Shown: positions 55,201 through 61,905 of the stretch, piece by piece
Position numbering within the stretch: the stretch's first letter is position 1
Layout: every line of letters starts with the position of its first letter
Assembly: GCA_017412115.1 (NCBI GenBank)
Contig: JAFPYR010000083.1
Location: forward strand, 17,376-81,375
Direction: 5' to 3'
Length of the DNA: 64,000 nt
Source of the DNA: Bacteroidales bacterium
GTDB taxonomy: Bacteria > Bacteroidota > Bacteroidia > Bacteroidales > UBA3824
The notes under the pieces: generated by a model
The model's input: only the letters and a program-made list of their open reading frames with translations
Databases searched by the model: none
What the model was told of the DNA's origin: nothing
Translations under genes and position numbers: made by a program

Positions 55201-55411
55201 TTTCGGTTATACGTTTAATTTTAAGCAGAATAGTATTGTTAAGATGCTCAGACTTTCTGCTTTCGGACGTAATCTTGCTGTTTGGGGTCCTGATGTAAAA
55301 CATTTTGATCCTGAAATGATTGTTACGAATTCAGGTAACGTTCAAGGTATTGAGGGTGGTGCTACACCGATGATTGCAACATTCGGTTTTACCGTTAATC
55401 TTAAATTTTAA
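52217..55411 (+). CDS. SusC/RagA TonB-dependent transporter, second locus
   Basis: 1064 residues: signal peptide ending near SAEAQ (residue 23), carboxypeptidase-regulatory-like domain (ITGKVLGPDGAPILGATV), TonB-box-like DVEEVVVTALGI, plug (GKVAGLQI, LIRGVNSL, PLFVVDGVPIEG, ISVLKGASATALYGSRASNG) and a long barrel ending in TFGFTVNLKF. It pairs with the SusD-like gene 17 nt downstream. No glycosidase, sulfatase or peptidase is adjacent, so the substrate is open; it could be a glycan, peptide or other oligomer. Confidence 0.95.
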   Translation: MGKRKIILFLLLLFFGLGSAEAQKIITGKVLGPDGAPILGATVVLKGTTIATISDDNGVYKLRIPQGATSDTISVSFLGMQTEYQSIGERTVIDFDMHDDAVDVEEVVVTALGISREKKALGYAVTDVEGDELLKSRGGLNNPVNALQGKVAGLQITSGSGSMGGSSKVLIRGVNSLSGSNQPLFVVDGVPIEGRDFNSTETARGSGGYDYGNLIQDINPDDIENISVLKGASATALYGSRASNGVIMITTKKAKKNQGLGVDFSSTLGFEVVTKLPKLQSLYGGGDGYMAADGMDDFSQVVINGVEYTAVDYATDESWGPRLDGRQVLSWYDLAKWEANGKQGNPTTSPWSPSSSDIKDFFNVGISQTTNVAVAQSLNNSSFRISYTNSTLDGYIPNSSQVKNSINVNGNLSSADKKLNIFTNVNYFNNKTKGRQETGYGDNNFMVKFVQWGQRQLNMDELEDLYQFPDGSQASWNRNSYDDPTPAYSNNPYWTCYKNYENDERNRVYGNLGTSYQIFPFLKAQYKANLDFFVDKQYERHAVNSQELSSYKEVSRQQYEINHEFLLSYNQRFGDFGVSALAGANIMKKRYEYVYGQTVGGIAISDFYNLKNSMSPAKAYNLKNEKAINSVFGDVTLSWWDMVYLEATIRGDKSSTLPKGNNVYVYPSVTASWLFSELLKDNLSWFTYGKLRLGYAMVGNDTDSYNVYDTYSIYTQIDSSTPGYRLPSTHNNAELKSESTTSWEAGVELSFFNNRLGFDFTYYQTNTKNEILPLSVSGSTGYIYKMINSGEIENKGVELAIHGTPLKLGDFQWSSNFTLASNKNKVKSLAPGVDYFRLGQAPFNAEVGAIVGEDYGVILGTNFVYDENGNKVVGEDGLYIATDGSEVIGHIYPDFTGGWSNTFTYKNFDLGVLLDFSKGGQYYSTTMLWGCYSGMLEETAANNVRETGIVSEGVTKDGQVNTTLVSARDYYQNYHTGPAAQCILKSDYLKLREINFGYTFNFKQNSIVKMLRLSAFGRNLAVWGPDVKHFDPEMIVTNSGNVQGIEGGATPMIATFGFTVNLKF

Positions 55412-55413
55412 AT

Positions 55414-55420
55414 AAGGAGG
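55414..55420 (+). promoter_or_regulatory. Strong Shine-Dalgarno sequence
   Basis: AAGGAGG 8 nt upstream of the second susD start. Most starts in this window have only A-rich leaders, so this stands out. Confidence 0.75.
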
Positions 55421-55428
55421 ATAACAAT

Positions 55429-57009
55429 ATGAAAAGTATTTTTAAATATACATTTGCATTTTCTCTGTTAATAGGATCTGTATCATGTGAAAATCTTGAT
55501 ACGCTTAATGAGGATCCTAACAATCCTGAGGTTGTACCCTCTAATATGGTTATGAGTGCGGCAGAGAAATTGATAGTGGACAATGTTTATGATCAGTGGT
55601 TCAGTTTACGTCAATGTCTATCATACGCACAACAGATTGGACAACGTAACTATACGGACGAAGACCGTTATCAGATTAGAGAAACTACTAATAATTCTTA
55701 TTTTAAGTATTTGTATTTGGGATTGTCAAATTTGCAAAATGTTATTGATTTGAATACTAATCCGGAAACGGCAACTCTAAATTCTCTTTACGGGAATAAT
55801 CAAAATCAAATTGCTGCGGCACGCATTATGAAGGTTTGGCTTTTTGATCTTATGACAGATACATGGGGGGCAATACCTTATAGTGAGGCTCTTAAACTTA
55901 CATCTGGTGGTGATGAAGTTTATGCAAAATATGATGATCAGAAGTCGATTTATGCCGATATGATAAAGGAATTGACGGAAGCTGCCGCTCAAATCAATGA
56001 GGATGAAGCGGCTTTTACCGGAGGTGATGTTATTTTCGGTGGAGATGCTGCAAAGTGGAAAAAATTTGCAAATTCGTTGAAATGTCGTCTTGCAATTCAT
56101 CTTTCAAAAGTGGATTCTAATTGGAAAAACTATATTGCAGAGGCTCTTGAATCCGGTGTTATGACAAGTAATGAGGATGTGGCAGAATACAAATATTCTA
56201 CTACGGGTACGGAATATTGTTGTTTATTTTATGAGCCGTTTTTTATTGATCGGAGAAATGACTTTTCGATTCTTAAACCTTTTACCGATATTCTTAGTGG
56301 TAAAGCGGACGTGCTTAACAAAAAGAAACATCCTTGGGAAAATGTAGTTGATCCGCGTCTTAAAATGTTTACTGTACCAAGGAAAGATGGTTCATACGAT
56401 GGTTTGATGTATGCTCCGCCTTCAGCTATTCAAGTTTCATCGTCTGGAAGTGCTCCGAGTATAAAAACGCAGAAATTGTTTTATATGGCGCAAGATTTTG
56501 CTGTTCCTTTGATGACGTATGCTGAATTACAGTTTATTCTCTGTGAATATAATAATTATGATTCTGAATATTATAAAGCCGGTGTTAAGGCATCACTTGA
56601 TTATTGGAGTTCTCGTTCCGGTGTTAGCGTCGAAGATGAAACCGCATATATTGATGCAGTTTCTGCTAATGTTGATGCTGAGGCTTGTGCATTGCAGAAA
56701 TATATTGATCTTTTTACCAATGGTACTGAGGCTTGGACCGAGATTCGTCGTACCGGTTATCCTGAGCAACTTATTCGTCCCGGAGAGATTGTCGGTGTCG
56801 TTAATGACAAAAATATTGAATTTTCCCCGTTAGAAGAGGTTAAAGGAGATATTGTTGCACGTGTAAAATATCCTGTTGATGAAAGTACGCTCAATGGTGA
56901 TGCTTTTTATGAAGCTATTAAACAACTTGAGGACGGAACAAATAATTCTTATTCGAAAATGTATTGGGACGTACGTAAATCGACTTACGATCATCCTGAT
57001 AATTTGTAG
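55429..57009 (+). CDS. SusD/RagB-family lipoprotein, second locus
   Basis: 526-residue lipoprotein with Cys20 (GSVSC). The text (LDTLNEDPNNPE, AARIMKVWLFDLMTDTWGAIPYSEAL in pieces, KKFANSLKCRLAIHLSK, DFAVPLMTYAELQFILCE, TEAWTEIRRTGYPE) fits the SusD-like_2 branch rather than classical SusD. It is preceded by a strong Shine-Dalgarno, AAGGAGG at 55414-55420, 8 nt before the ATG, which is unusual in this phylum. It forms the lid of the upstream SusC. A terminator follows 19 nt after the stop. Confidence 0.93.
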   Translation: MKSIFKYTFAFSLLIGSVSCENLDTLNEDPNNPEVVPSNMVMSAAEKLIVDNVYDQWFSLRQCLSYAQQIGQRNYTDEDRYQIRETTNNSYFKYLYLGLSNLQNVIDLNTNPETATLNSLYGNNQNQIAAARIMKVWLFDLMTDTWGAIPYSEALKLTSGGDEVYAKYDDQKSIYADMIKELTEAAAQINEDEAAFTGGDVIFGGDAAKWKKFANSLKCRLAIHLSKVDSNWKNYIAEALESGVMTSNEDVAEYKYSTTGTEYCCLFYEPFFIDRRNDFSILKPFTDILSGKADVLNKKKHPWENVVDPRLKMFTVPRKDGSYDGLMYAPPSAIQVSSSGSAPSIKTQKLFYMAQDFAVPLMTYAELQFILCEYNNYDSEYYKAGVKASLDYWSSRSGVSVEDETAYIDAVSANVDAEACALQKYIDLFTNGTEAWTEIRRTGYPEQLIRPGEIVGVVNDKNIEFSPLEEVKGDIVARVKYPVDESTLNGDAFYEAIKQLEDGTNNSYSKMYWDVRKSTYDHPDNL

Positions 57010-57028
57010 AAAAAATCTATTCTTATAA

Positions 57029-57067
57029 AAAAACTCCTCCTTGCTGGAAATGCAAAGAGGAGTTTTT
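57029..57067 (+). terminator. Terminator of the second SusCD operon
   Basis: AAAAACTCCTC (57029-57039) pairs with GAGGAGTTTTT (57057-57067); an inner TTGC/GCAA stem extends it; more T residues follow. Confidence 0.85.
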
Positions 57068-57080
57068 TTTATTATACTCT

Positions 57081-57167
57081 TATTATTTTGGTAATCAACT
57101 ACATAACACTTTTTAACTAAATTTAGGGAATTGATTCCCTAAATTATATATAAATTTGGTGAATTGA
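57081..57167. repeat. ATPase-upstream repeat, copy I (1.5 units)
   Basis: Matches copy II at 58591-58710: shared lead-in with AATCAACT and ATAACACTTTTTAACT, then one full 33-bp unit (57119-57151) and the half unit AAATTTGGTGAATTGA (57152-57167). Unit I contains the inverted repeat TTTAGGGAAT/ATTCCCTAAA. In copy II the half unit leads into an ATPase gene; here it runs directly into a terminator copy. Confidence 0.85.
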
Positions 57168-57175
57168 AAAAAAAA

Positions 57176-57208
57176 AGAATCTGCAATGGGAGAAAAATTG
57201 CAGATTCT
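57176..57208 (-). terminator. Duplicated copy of the LeuA-family gene terminator
   Basis: AGAATCTGCAA (57176-57186) and TTGCAGATTCT (57198-57208). The same arms form the genuine terminator at 59915-59947; here it belongs to the relic at 57214-57302. Confidence 0.8.
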
Positions 57209-57213
57209 TTTTT

Positions 57214-57302
57214 TTATCCGATTAAATTAAGCATTTTAACGGTTGCTTTTATAGCAGCCTCTATTTGGTCGGCATCAAGACCCCGTGTGTGAATAAGTTG
57301 TC
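57214..57302 (-). pseudogene. Relic of the 3' end of the LeuA/citramalate-synthase family gene
   Basis: 89 bp that align without gaps to the last 89 bp of the intact gene (59954-60042): the encoded residues QLIHTRGLDADQIEAAIKAT and VKMLNLIG plus stop are identical. There are nine base differences and each is a silent third-position change. Homology stops sharply at 57302, where the spacer of the ATPase gene begins. It lacks any start and cannot make a protein. It shows that a diverged but functional allele of this gene was the source. Confidence 0.9.
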
Positions 57303-57318
57303 ATAATTTTTTAATTAT

Positions 57319-58443
57319 CTACAATATAAAATCTTCAATATTTTCAGATGTAATAGTTACGAAATTTACATTTGGATAAGCGTTTCTGAACGACAAAGGT
57401 GCATAAATTTTGCTTTTCTTTGGATTGAATTTGAACTCAAAGGCTGAAAGTTTATTTGCCTCCAATTCTAAATAATCCACCTCTTGACTTGTAGTAGTCC
57501 TCCAAAACCAATGAGTTACATCTCTTGAAGCGTAAATGTTGTTTTTGATTCGCTCTGAGATTGCAAAATTTTCAAACAACGCACCGGCATCCGTGCGGTT
57601 TTCTATTTCCGTAAAATTCCGAATAACAGCGTTTCTGATACCGCAATCCCAGAAGAAAATTTTACGGCTGTTTTTCAATTCGTTACGCAAATTTTTATTA
57701 TAAGATGGCAGACGAAAAATAATATATGCCTGCTCCAAAAGGGATATGTATTTTTCAACCGTTTTTGAATCTATGGAACATAGTTGCGCAAGTTCGTTGT
57801 AAGATACCTCAGAACCGACTTGATATGCAATTGCTTGCAAAAGTTTAACAATTTTTTCAGGTTTATGAATACTTTCCAAAGTGAAAATATCTTTGTATAA
57901 ATAACTGTCCGACAATATTTTAAGTAAATTGCTTTCTATCTCAGGTTTTGATACTACTTCAGGATAATACCCGAAAACAAGTCGATGTCTCAACATTCTT
58001 TTTTCTTCCAGAAGACTTGTATGAGATACCATTTCAGAAAAACTAAGCGGAAACATTTTTAATTCCCATTTTCTCCCCGTAAGGGGCTCGTTTGTGCGAT
58101 TTGCAATTTCAAAAGAAGAACTTCCTGTTGCAATAAGTTGTATTTCTGGAATTTGATCTGTTATGAGTTTCAGTTTGATACCCACATCATTTATTCGTTG
58201 CGCTTCGTCAATGATGACGATTTTTTTACTCCTAAATACGGACTTTAAACGTGTTGAAGTTGCGTTATTAAACAATTCTAAGATATCCGGCTCATCAGCA
58301 CAGAGCCACATTACAGAATCGTTTTTTGAAAACATATTTTTCAAAACGGTTGTTTTTCCAACCTGACGTGCGCCAAGAATTATGATAGCCTTTCCTTTGC
58401 CTGTCATTTGCCGTATTTTCTCCTCTAAAATTCTCTCTACCAT
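57319..58443 (-). CDS. AAA ATPase with DUF4143 domain, copy 1
   Basis: 374 residues: AAA_14 ATPase domain with Walker A GARQVGKTT near 24-32 and Walker B IVIIDEAQRIND, sensor-like IATGSSSFEIANR, then a winged-helix part (SYNELAQLCSIDSKTVEKYI) and a DUF4143 nuclease-like C-terminus ending in FEFKFNPKK. Clearly related to the protein at 58755 (same length and order of motifs) but diverged along its whole length. Its 3' end abuts the relic, its promoter is built on a 32-bp tandem repeat. Function of this family is unknown; copies often vary between strains. Confidence 0.88.
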   Translation of the reverse strand: MVERILEEKIRQMTGKGKAIIILGARQVGKTTVLKNMFSKNDSVMWLCADEPDILELFNNATSTRLKSVFRSKKIVIIDEAQRINDVGIKLKLITDQIPEIQLIATGSSSFEIANRTNEPLTGRKWELKMFPLSFSEMVSHTSLLEEKRMLRHRLVFGYYPEVVSKPEIESNLLKILSDSYLYKDIFTLESIHKPEKIVKLLQAIAYQVGSEVSYNELAQLCSIDSKTVEKYISLLEQAYIIFRLPSYNKNLRNELKNSRKIFFWDCGIRNAVIRNFTEIENRTDAGALFENFAISERIKNNIYASRDVTHWFWRTTTSQEVDYLELEANKLSAFEFKFNPKKSKIYAPLSFRNAYPNVNFVTITSENIEDFIL

Positions 58444-58468
58444 ACTTTTTTTTAAAAGAATTATTCTG

Positions 58469-58500
58469 CAAAAATAATTTATAAATTTTCAAAATCCAAA
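58469..58500 (-). promoter_or_regulatory. Promoter of ATPase copy 1
   Basis: On the minus strand TTTG (58497-58500), 20 nt, TATTTTTG (58469-58476), about 26 nt before the ATG. The -33 box is at the edge of the 32-bp tandem repeat. Confidence 0.65.
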
Positions 58501-58582
58501 AAAATCGTGTTTTTTTTGGATTTCATTCCGAAAAAATCATGTTTTTTTTGGATTCTATTCCGAAAAAATCATGTTTTTTGTA
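58499..58582. repeat. 32-bp tandem repeat, about 2.6 copies
   Basis: Units at 58499-58530 and 58531-58562 and a partial one at 58563-58582. Each has AAAAAATC, then TG, a run of T, GGATT and ending ATTCCG. The first two differ at three or four bases. They lie immediately upstream of the promoter of ATPase copy 1. Confidence 0.9.
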
Positions 58583-58590
58583 TAAGATTG

Positions 58591-58710
58591 TATTGTTCTG
58601 TAAATCAACTATATAACACTTTTTAACTAAATTTAGTGAATTAATTCCCTAAATTCCATATAAATTTGGCGAATTGATTCCCCAAATTCCATATAAATTT
58701 GGGGAATTGA
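58591..58710. repeat. ATPase-upstream repeat, copy II (2.5 units of 33 bp)
   Basis: Units at 58629-58661 and 58662-58694 and the half unit AAATTTGGGGAATTGA (58695-58710). A perfect 11-bp inverted repeat TTCCCCAAATT (58678-58688)/AATTTGGGGAA (58696-58706) with a 7-nt loop spans the last junction. The half unit supplies the -33 box of ATPase copy 2. Confidence 0.9.
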
Positions 58711-58729
58711 AAAAGAAATTATAATTTTG
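58698..58729 (+). promoter_or_regulatory. Promoter of ATPase copy 2
   Basis: TTTG (58698-58701), 20 nt, TAATTTTG (58722-58729), 25 nt before the ATG. The -33 lies within the palindromic repeat, so a repressor bound there would block transcription. Confidence 0.7.
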
Positions 58730-58754
58730 CTGCAAAAGGAAAAAACGTATTGTT

Positions 58755-59879
58755 ATGATAGAAAGGTATATCCAAAAAACTATTTCCGAGGATTTTAATC
58801 GCGGAAAAATTATCGTTGTTATGGGTGCGCGTCAGGTCGGTAAAACAACTATGATTCAACATTTACCATCTGAGGGCAAAAAACTTTTTCTCAATTGTGA
58901 TGATGAAGAAGACAGAGCTGTAATTGAGGATAAATCCTCTACTGTTTTGAAAAATATTCTTTCAAACTATGATTTTGTATTTATCGACGAGGCTCAGCGT
59001 ATTAATGAAATAGGACTGATACTAAAAAAAATAGGTGATCTGAAACTTAAAACACATATTATTGTTTCAGGTTCGTCTTCATTTGAACTTTCGGGACGTA
59101 TTAATGAACCTGCAACGGGACGTCTTATTGAATATCAGTTATTTCCGTTTTCTCTCGGTGAACTTTCTGCTCATACTTGCTCTCATGATGAGAGCAAAAT
59201 GCTTGAAAATAGAATGATTTACGGAACGTATCCGGATGTTGTGAATTTTCCGAATGATGCACGGCGGATTTTATCGGGACTTGTAAACAACTATCTTTAC
59301 AAAGATATTTTGAGTTATAGAGGAATAAAAAAGCCGGAAGTTTTGCAAAAACTTGTCAAAGCTCTTGCTTTGCAAGTGGGCAGTGAGGTTTCTTTCAACG
59401 AGCTTAGTAATCTAATCGGAATTGATAAGGCAACCGTTGAAACATACATAAGTTTGTTGTCAAAATGTTTTATAATATTTAAACTTGATTCTTTTTCGCG
59501 CAATATGCGCAACGAAATAAAAAAAGGCAAAAAAATTTATTTTTGGGATAATGGTATTCGTAATGCTTTGATTTCCAATTTTGCGTCGCTTGATAGTCGT
59601 AACGATCGAGGTGCGCTTTGGGAGAATCTTATGATTTCGGAGCGTATGAAACGCAATTTTTATCTTGGAAATTTTGCGCAATTGTATTTTTGGCGTACAT
59701 TGCAAATGAAGGAAATAGACCTAATCGAAGAACTTGACGGCAAAATTATGGCATTTGAATTTAAAGAAAAGCCGGGCAAAGTTGCTAAAATACCGCAGGA
59801 TTTTATTCAAAACTATCCTAATGCAACATTTGAAACAATTACGCCAGATAATTGTCAAGAGTTTTTACGATTAAAATAA
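58755..59879 (+). CDS. AAA ATPase with DUF4143 domain, copy 2
   Basis: 374 residues. Walker A GARQVGKTT near 23-31, Walker B FVFIDEAQRINE, sensor-like IVSGSSSFELSGR, winged-helix part (SFNELSNLIGIDKATVETYI) and a C-terminal DUF4143 domain with LYFWRTLQMKEIDLIEEL and AFEFKEKPG, a PD-(D/E)XK-like Asp...Glu-x-Lys pattern. It faces away from ATPase copy 1 and ends 35 nt before the terminator shared with the LeuA-family gene. Substrate and role unknown. Confidence 0.88.
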   Translation: MIERYIQKTISEDFNRGKIIVVMGARQVGKTTMIQHLPSEGKKLFLNCDDEEDRAVIEDKSSTVLKNILSNYDFVFIDEAQRINEIGLILKKIGDLKLKTHIIVSGSSSFELSGRINEPATGRLIEYQLFPFSLGELSAHTCSHDESKMLENRMIYGTYPDVVNFPNDARRILSGLVNNYLYKDILSYRGIKKPEVLQKLVKALALQVGSEVSFNELSNLIGIDKATVETYISLLSKCFIIFKLDSFSRNMRNEIKKGKKIYFWDNGIRNALISNFASLDSRNDRGALWENLMISERMKRNFYLGNFAQLYFWRTLQMKEIDLIEELDGKIMAFEFKEKPGKVAKIPQDFIQNYPNATFETITPDNCQEFLRLK

Positions 59880-59914
59880 ATCATATCCTTCGGAGAGTAT
59901 AGAGCTAAAAAAAA

Positions 59915-59947
59915 AGAATCTGCAAGATGGAAAAAATTGCAGATTCT
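59915..59947. terminator. Terminator between ATPase copy 2 and the LeuA-family gene
   Basis: AGAATCTGCAA (59915-59925) pairs with TTGCAGATTCT (59937-59947) with A and T runs on the two sides; works for both convergent genes. Confidence 0.85.
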
Positions 59948-59953
59948 ATTTTT

Positions 59954-61462
59954 TTATCCTATTAAATTCAGCATTTTAACGGTTGCTTTGATAGCGGCCT
60001 CAATTTGGTCAGCATCAAGTCCGCGGGTGTGAATAAGTTGTCCGTTGTTGTTCCAAGTGATAACCGTTTCCACCAAAGCATCTGTTTTGCCCCCCGGCGG
60101 TATCGAAACTTTATAATCCGCAAGTATCGGGTGTGTTTTGCCGAGTTTGTCGTAAATCTTCCATAACGCTTTCATAAACGCATCATACTGACCGTCGCCC
60201 GGTGAAGTTGCCTCGTATTCCGAGCCGTCAATCGAGATTTTTAGTGTTGCAACGGGTTTTAAACCGAGCGAAAGATTGAGACTGTAATTTATGATTTTAA
60301 CGTGTTCTTGAATCAAAGAACCGTCCCTTAAAACCTCTGAAATTATAAATGGTAAATCCTCCGTCGTAACGCTTTCTTTTTTGTCGCCTAATTCGATTAT
60401 ACGTTTTGTAATAAGTTTTATCTGTTCAGGATTCAAATGAATGCCGAGTTCTTCAAGGTTTTTGTTGATATTTGCCTTTCCTGACATTTTACCAAGTGCG
60501 TATGTCCTGACACGTCCGAATCTTTCAGGCAACAATTTGTTGAAATAAAGGTTTGCTTTGTTGTCGCCGTCAGCATGAACGCCGCTGCATTGAGTGAAAA
60601 CACTTTCGCCCACAATCGGTTTGTTGTTAGGAATCCTAATGCCGGAAAAAGTTTCAACAAAATGACATATATCAGTGATTCTGTGTTCGTTAAGATTGTT
60701 TTCAACTTCCAAATAATCGTTCATAATGCCGAGAACCGAAGCAAGAGGCGCATTTCCTGCCCTTTCGCCGAGTCCGTTAACAGTAGTATGAATGCCCGTT
60801 ATGCCTGCTTTCAAAGCCGCATAAACGTTAGCAACCGCCATATCATAATCGTTATGTGCATGAAAATCAAACTTTTTGTCAGGATAAGCTGAAACAATCG
60901 CTTTGCAAAATTCTTCCGTTTTGTCAGGCGTTAAAATGCCCAAAGTGTCAGGCAACATAAAACGTTCTATCGGCATATTTTGCAGACCGTCAAGCATATA
61001 ATACACATAATCCGGCGATGAAATCATGCCGTTAGACCAGTCTTCAAGATAGAGATTAACCTCTAAACCTTTGTTTTTTGCTAATTCTATGTTGCGTTTG
61101 ATATCGTCAAGATGTTCTTCTTTGGATTTTTTGAGTTGCATTGTAACATGACGGAGCGAACCTTTGGAAAGTAAATTTATGACTTTTCCGCCTGCATTAG
61201 CAATCCAATCTATTGAAACGCCGTTGTCAATAAATCCTAAGGCTTCTACGCGGTCTATTTGTCCGGCGTTGTCAGCCCAAGAGCAGATTTTTTTGAACGC
61301 TTCCAACTCGCCAGAAGAAACCCGCGCAGAGGCCACTTCAATTCTGTCTACATTTATATCGTCCAACAGTTTACGGGCGATTGCGAGTTTTTCATGGGCG
61401 TTGAAAGAAACTCCCGCCGTCTGTTCACCGTCGCGCAGTGTTGTATCAAGTATTTCTACCAT
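59954..61462 (-). CDS. 2-isopropylmalate/citramalate synthase family protein
   Basis: 502 residues: HMGL-like TIM barrel with DTTLRDGEQTAG near 6-17, DTLGILTP, FHAHNDYDMAVANVYAALKAG (in pieces HAHND and MAVANVYAALKAG), NGLGERAGNAPL and SGVHADGDNKANLYF, then a C-terminal LeuA regulatory domain (about 365-500) with ATSPGDGQYDAF. It condenses acetyl-CoA with a 2-oxoacid, giving either 2-isopropylmalate (leucine) or citramalate (isoleucine). In several Bacteroidales a second LeuA-like gene lies beside leuCD, so citramalate synthase is my preferred reading, but sequence alone does not decide. The small membrane gene is 9 nt upstream. Confidence 0.88.
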   Translation of the reverse strand: MVEILDTTLRDGEQTAGVSFNAHEKLAIARKLLDDINVDRIEVASARVSSGELEAFKKICSWADNAGQIDRVEALGFIDNGVSIDWIANAGGKVINLLSKGSLRHVTMQLKKSKEEHLDDIKRNIELAKNKGLEVNLYLEDWSNGMISSPDYVYYMLDGLQNMPIERFMLPDTLGILTPDKTEEFCKAIVSAYPDKKFDFHAHNDYDMAVANVYAALKAGITGIHTTVNGLGERAGNAPLASVLGIMNDYLEVENNLNEHRITDICHFVETFSGIRIPNNKPIVGESVFTQCSGVHADGDNKANLYFNKLLPERFGRVRTYALGKMSGKANINKNLEELGIHLNPEQIKLITKRIIELGDKKESVTTEDLPFIISEVLRDGSLIQEHVKIINYSLNLSLGLKPVATLKISIDGSEYEATSPGDGQYDAFMKALWKIYDKLGKTHPILADYKVSIPPGGKTDALVETVITWNNNGQLIHTRGLDADQIEAAIKATVKMLNLIG

Positions 61463-61471
61463 TTTTAATTT

Positions 61472-61741
61472 TTATGCGTTTGATTTTTTGAAACCGCAAT
61501 TTTCAGTTCTTAATGCACAGCCTTCGCAATTTGCGTGTTTGTTTTTGTAAATGATTTCGTTGTCAATCATTTGTTGCATTTGGTGCATACAATAAATGCC
61601 GCGTTTTTGCATTTCTTCGTTTTCACCGACTTCGTATTGAGGAAAACGCTTTTTCTTGCTGAAAAAAATCTGTATTCCCAAACCTAAAAAGCATAACGCC
61701 ATTATCACCAAAACAACCAAAAACACCCGTAAAAACTCCAT
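61472..61741 (-). CDS. Small Cys-rich membrane protein
   Basis: 89 residues. One N-terminal transmembrane helix (about 5-27), a basic KKKR, then a soluble tail with Cys51, and CEGCALRTENC giving Cys72, Cys75 and Cys82. Four cysteines in this spacing could bind iron-sulfur or zinc. The one-helix-plus-Cys-tail shape recalls NqrM, but the Cys pattern does not match, so I do not use that name. It has its own strong promoter and is 9 nt from the LeuA-family gene, so the two are probably co-transcribed. Confidence 0.78.
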   Translation of the reverse strand: MEFLRVFLVVLVIMALCFLGLGIQIFFSKKKRFPQYEVGENEEMQKRGIYCMHQMQQMIDNEIIYKNKHANCEGCALRTENCGFKKSNA

Positions 61742-61764
61742 AATCTAATTTTTTTAAATGTTCG

Positions 61765-61796
61765 CAAAATTACAAATTTTTTCCCCTAAATACAAA
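61765..61796 (-). promoter_or_regulatory. Promoter of the small Cys-rich protein and LeuA-family gene
   Basis: On the minus strand TTTG (61793-61796), 20 nt, TAATTTTG (61765-61772), 23 nt before the ATG. Together with the leuD terminator it separates this unit from leuCD. Confidence 0.75.
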
Positions 61797-61843
61797 TTTT
61801 TTTATTCTCCATTTTTTTTTAAAAAAAACAATAATTTATAAAA

Positions 61844-61882
61844 AAATCCGCACTTGCAGTTATTTGATGCAAATGCGGATTT
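61844..61882 (-). terminator. leuCD terminator
   Basis: AAATCCGCACTTGCA (61844-61858) pairs with TGCAAATGCGGATTT (61868-61882), one G-U pair, followed on the minus strand by a T run. Confidence 0.85.
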
Positions 61883-61905
61883 AATTATTGTATGGAAAAA
61901 TTGAA

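Noticed and set aside
57081..58710. CRISPR array
   Set aside because: The repeats are adjacent tandem or palindromic units without unique spacers of regular length, and no cas genes are present.
61472..61741. NqrM
   Set aside because: The general shape (one helix plus Cys-rich tail) is similar, but the cysteine spacing does not match and no nqr genes are nearby.
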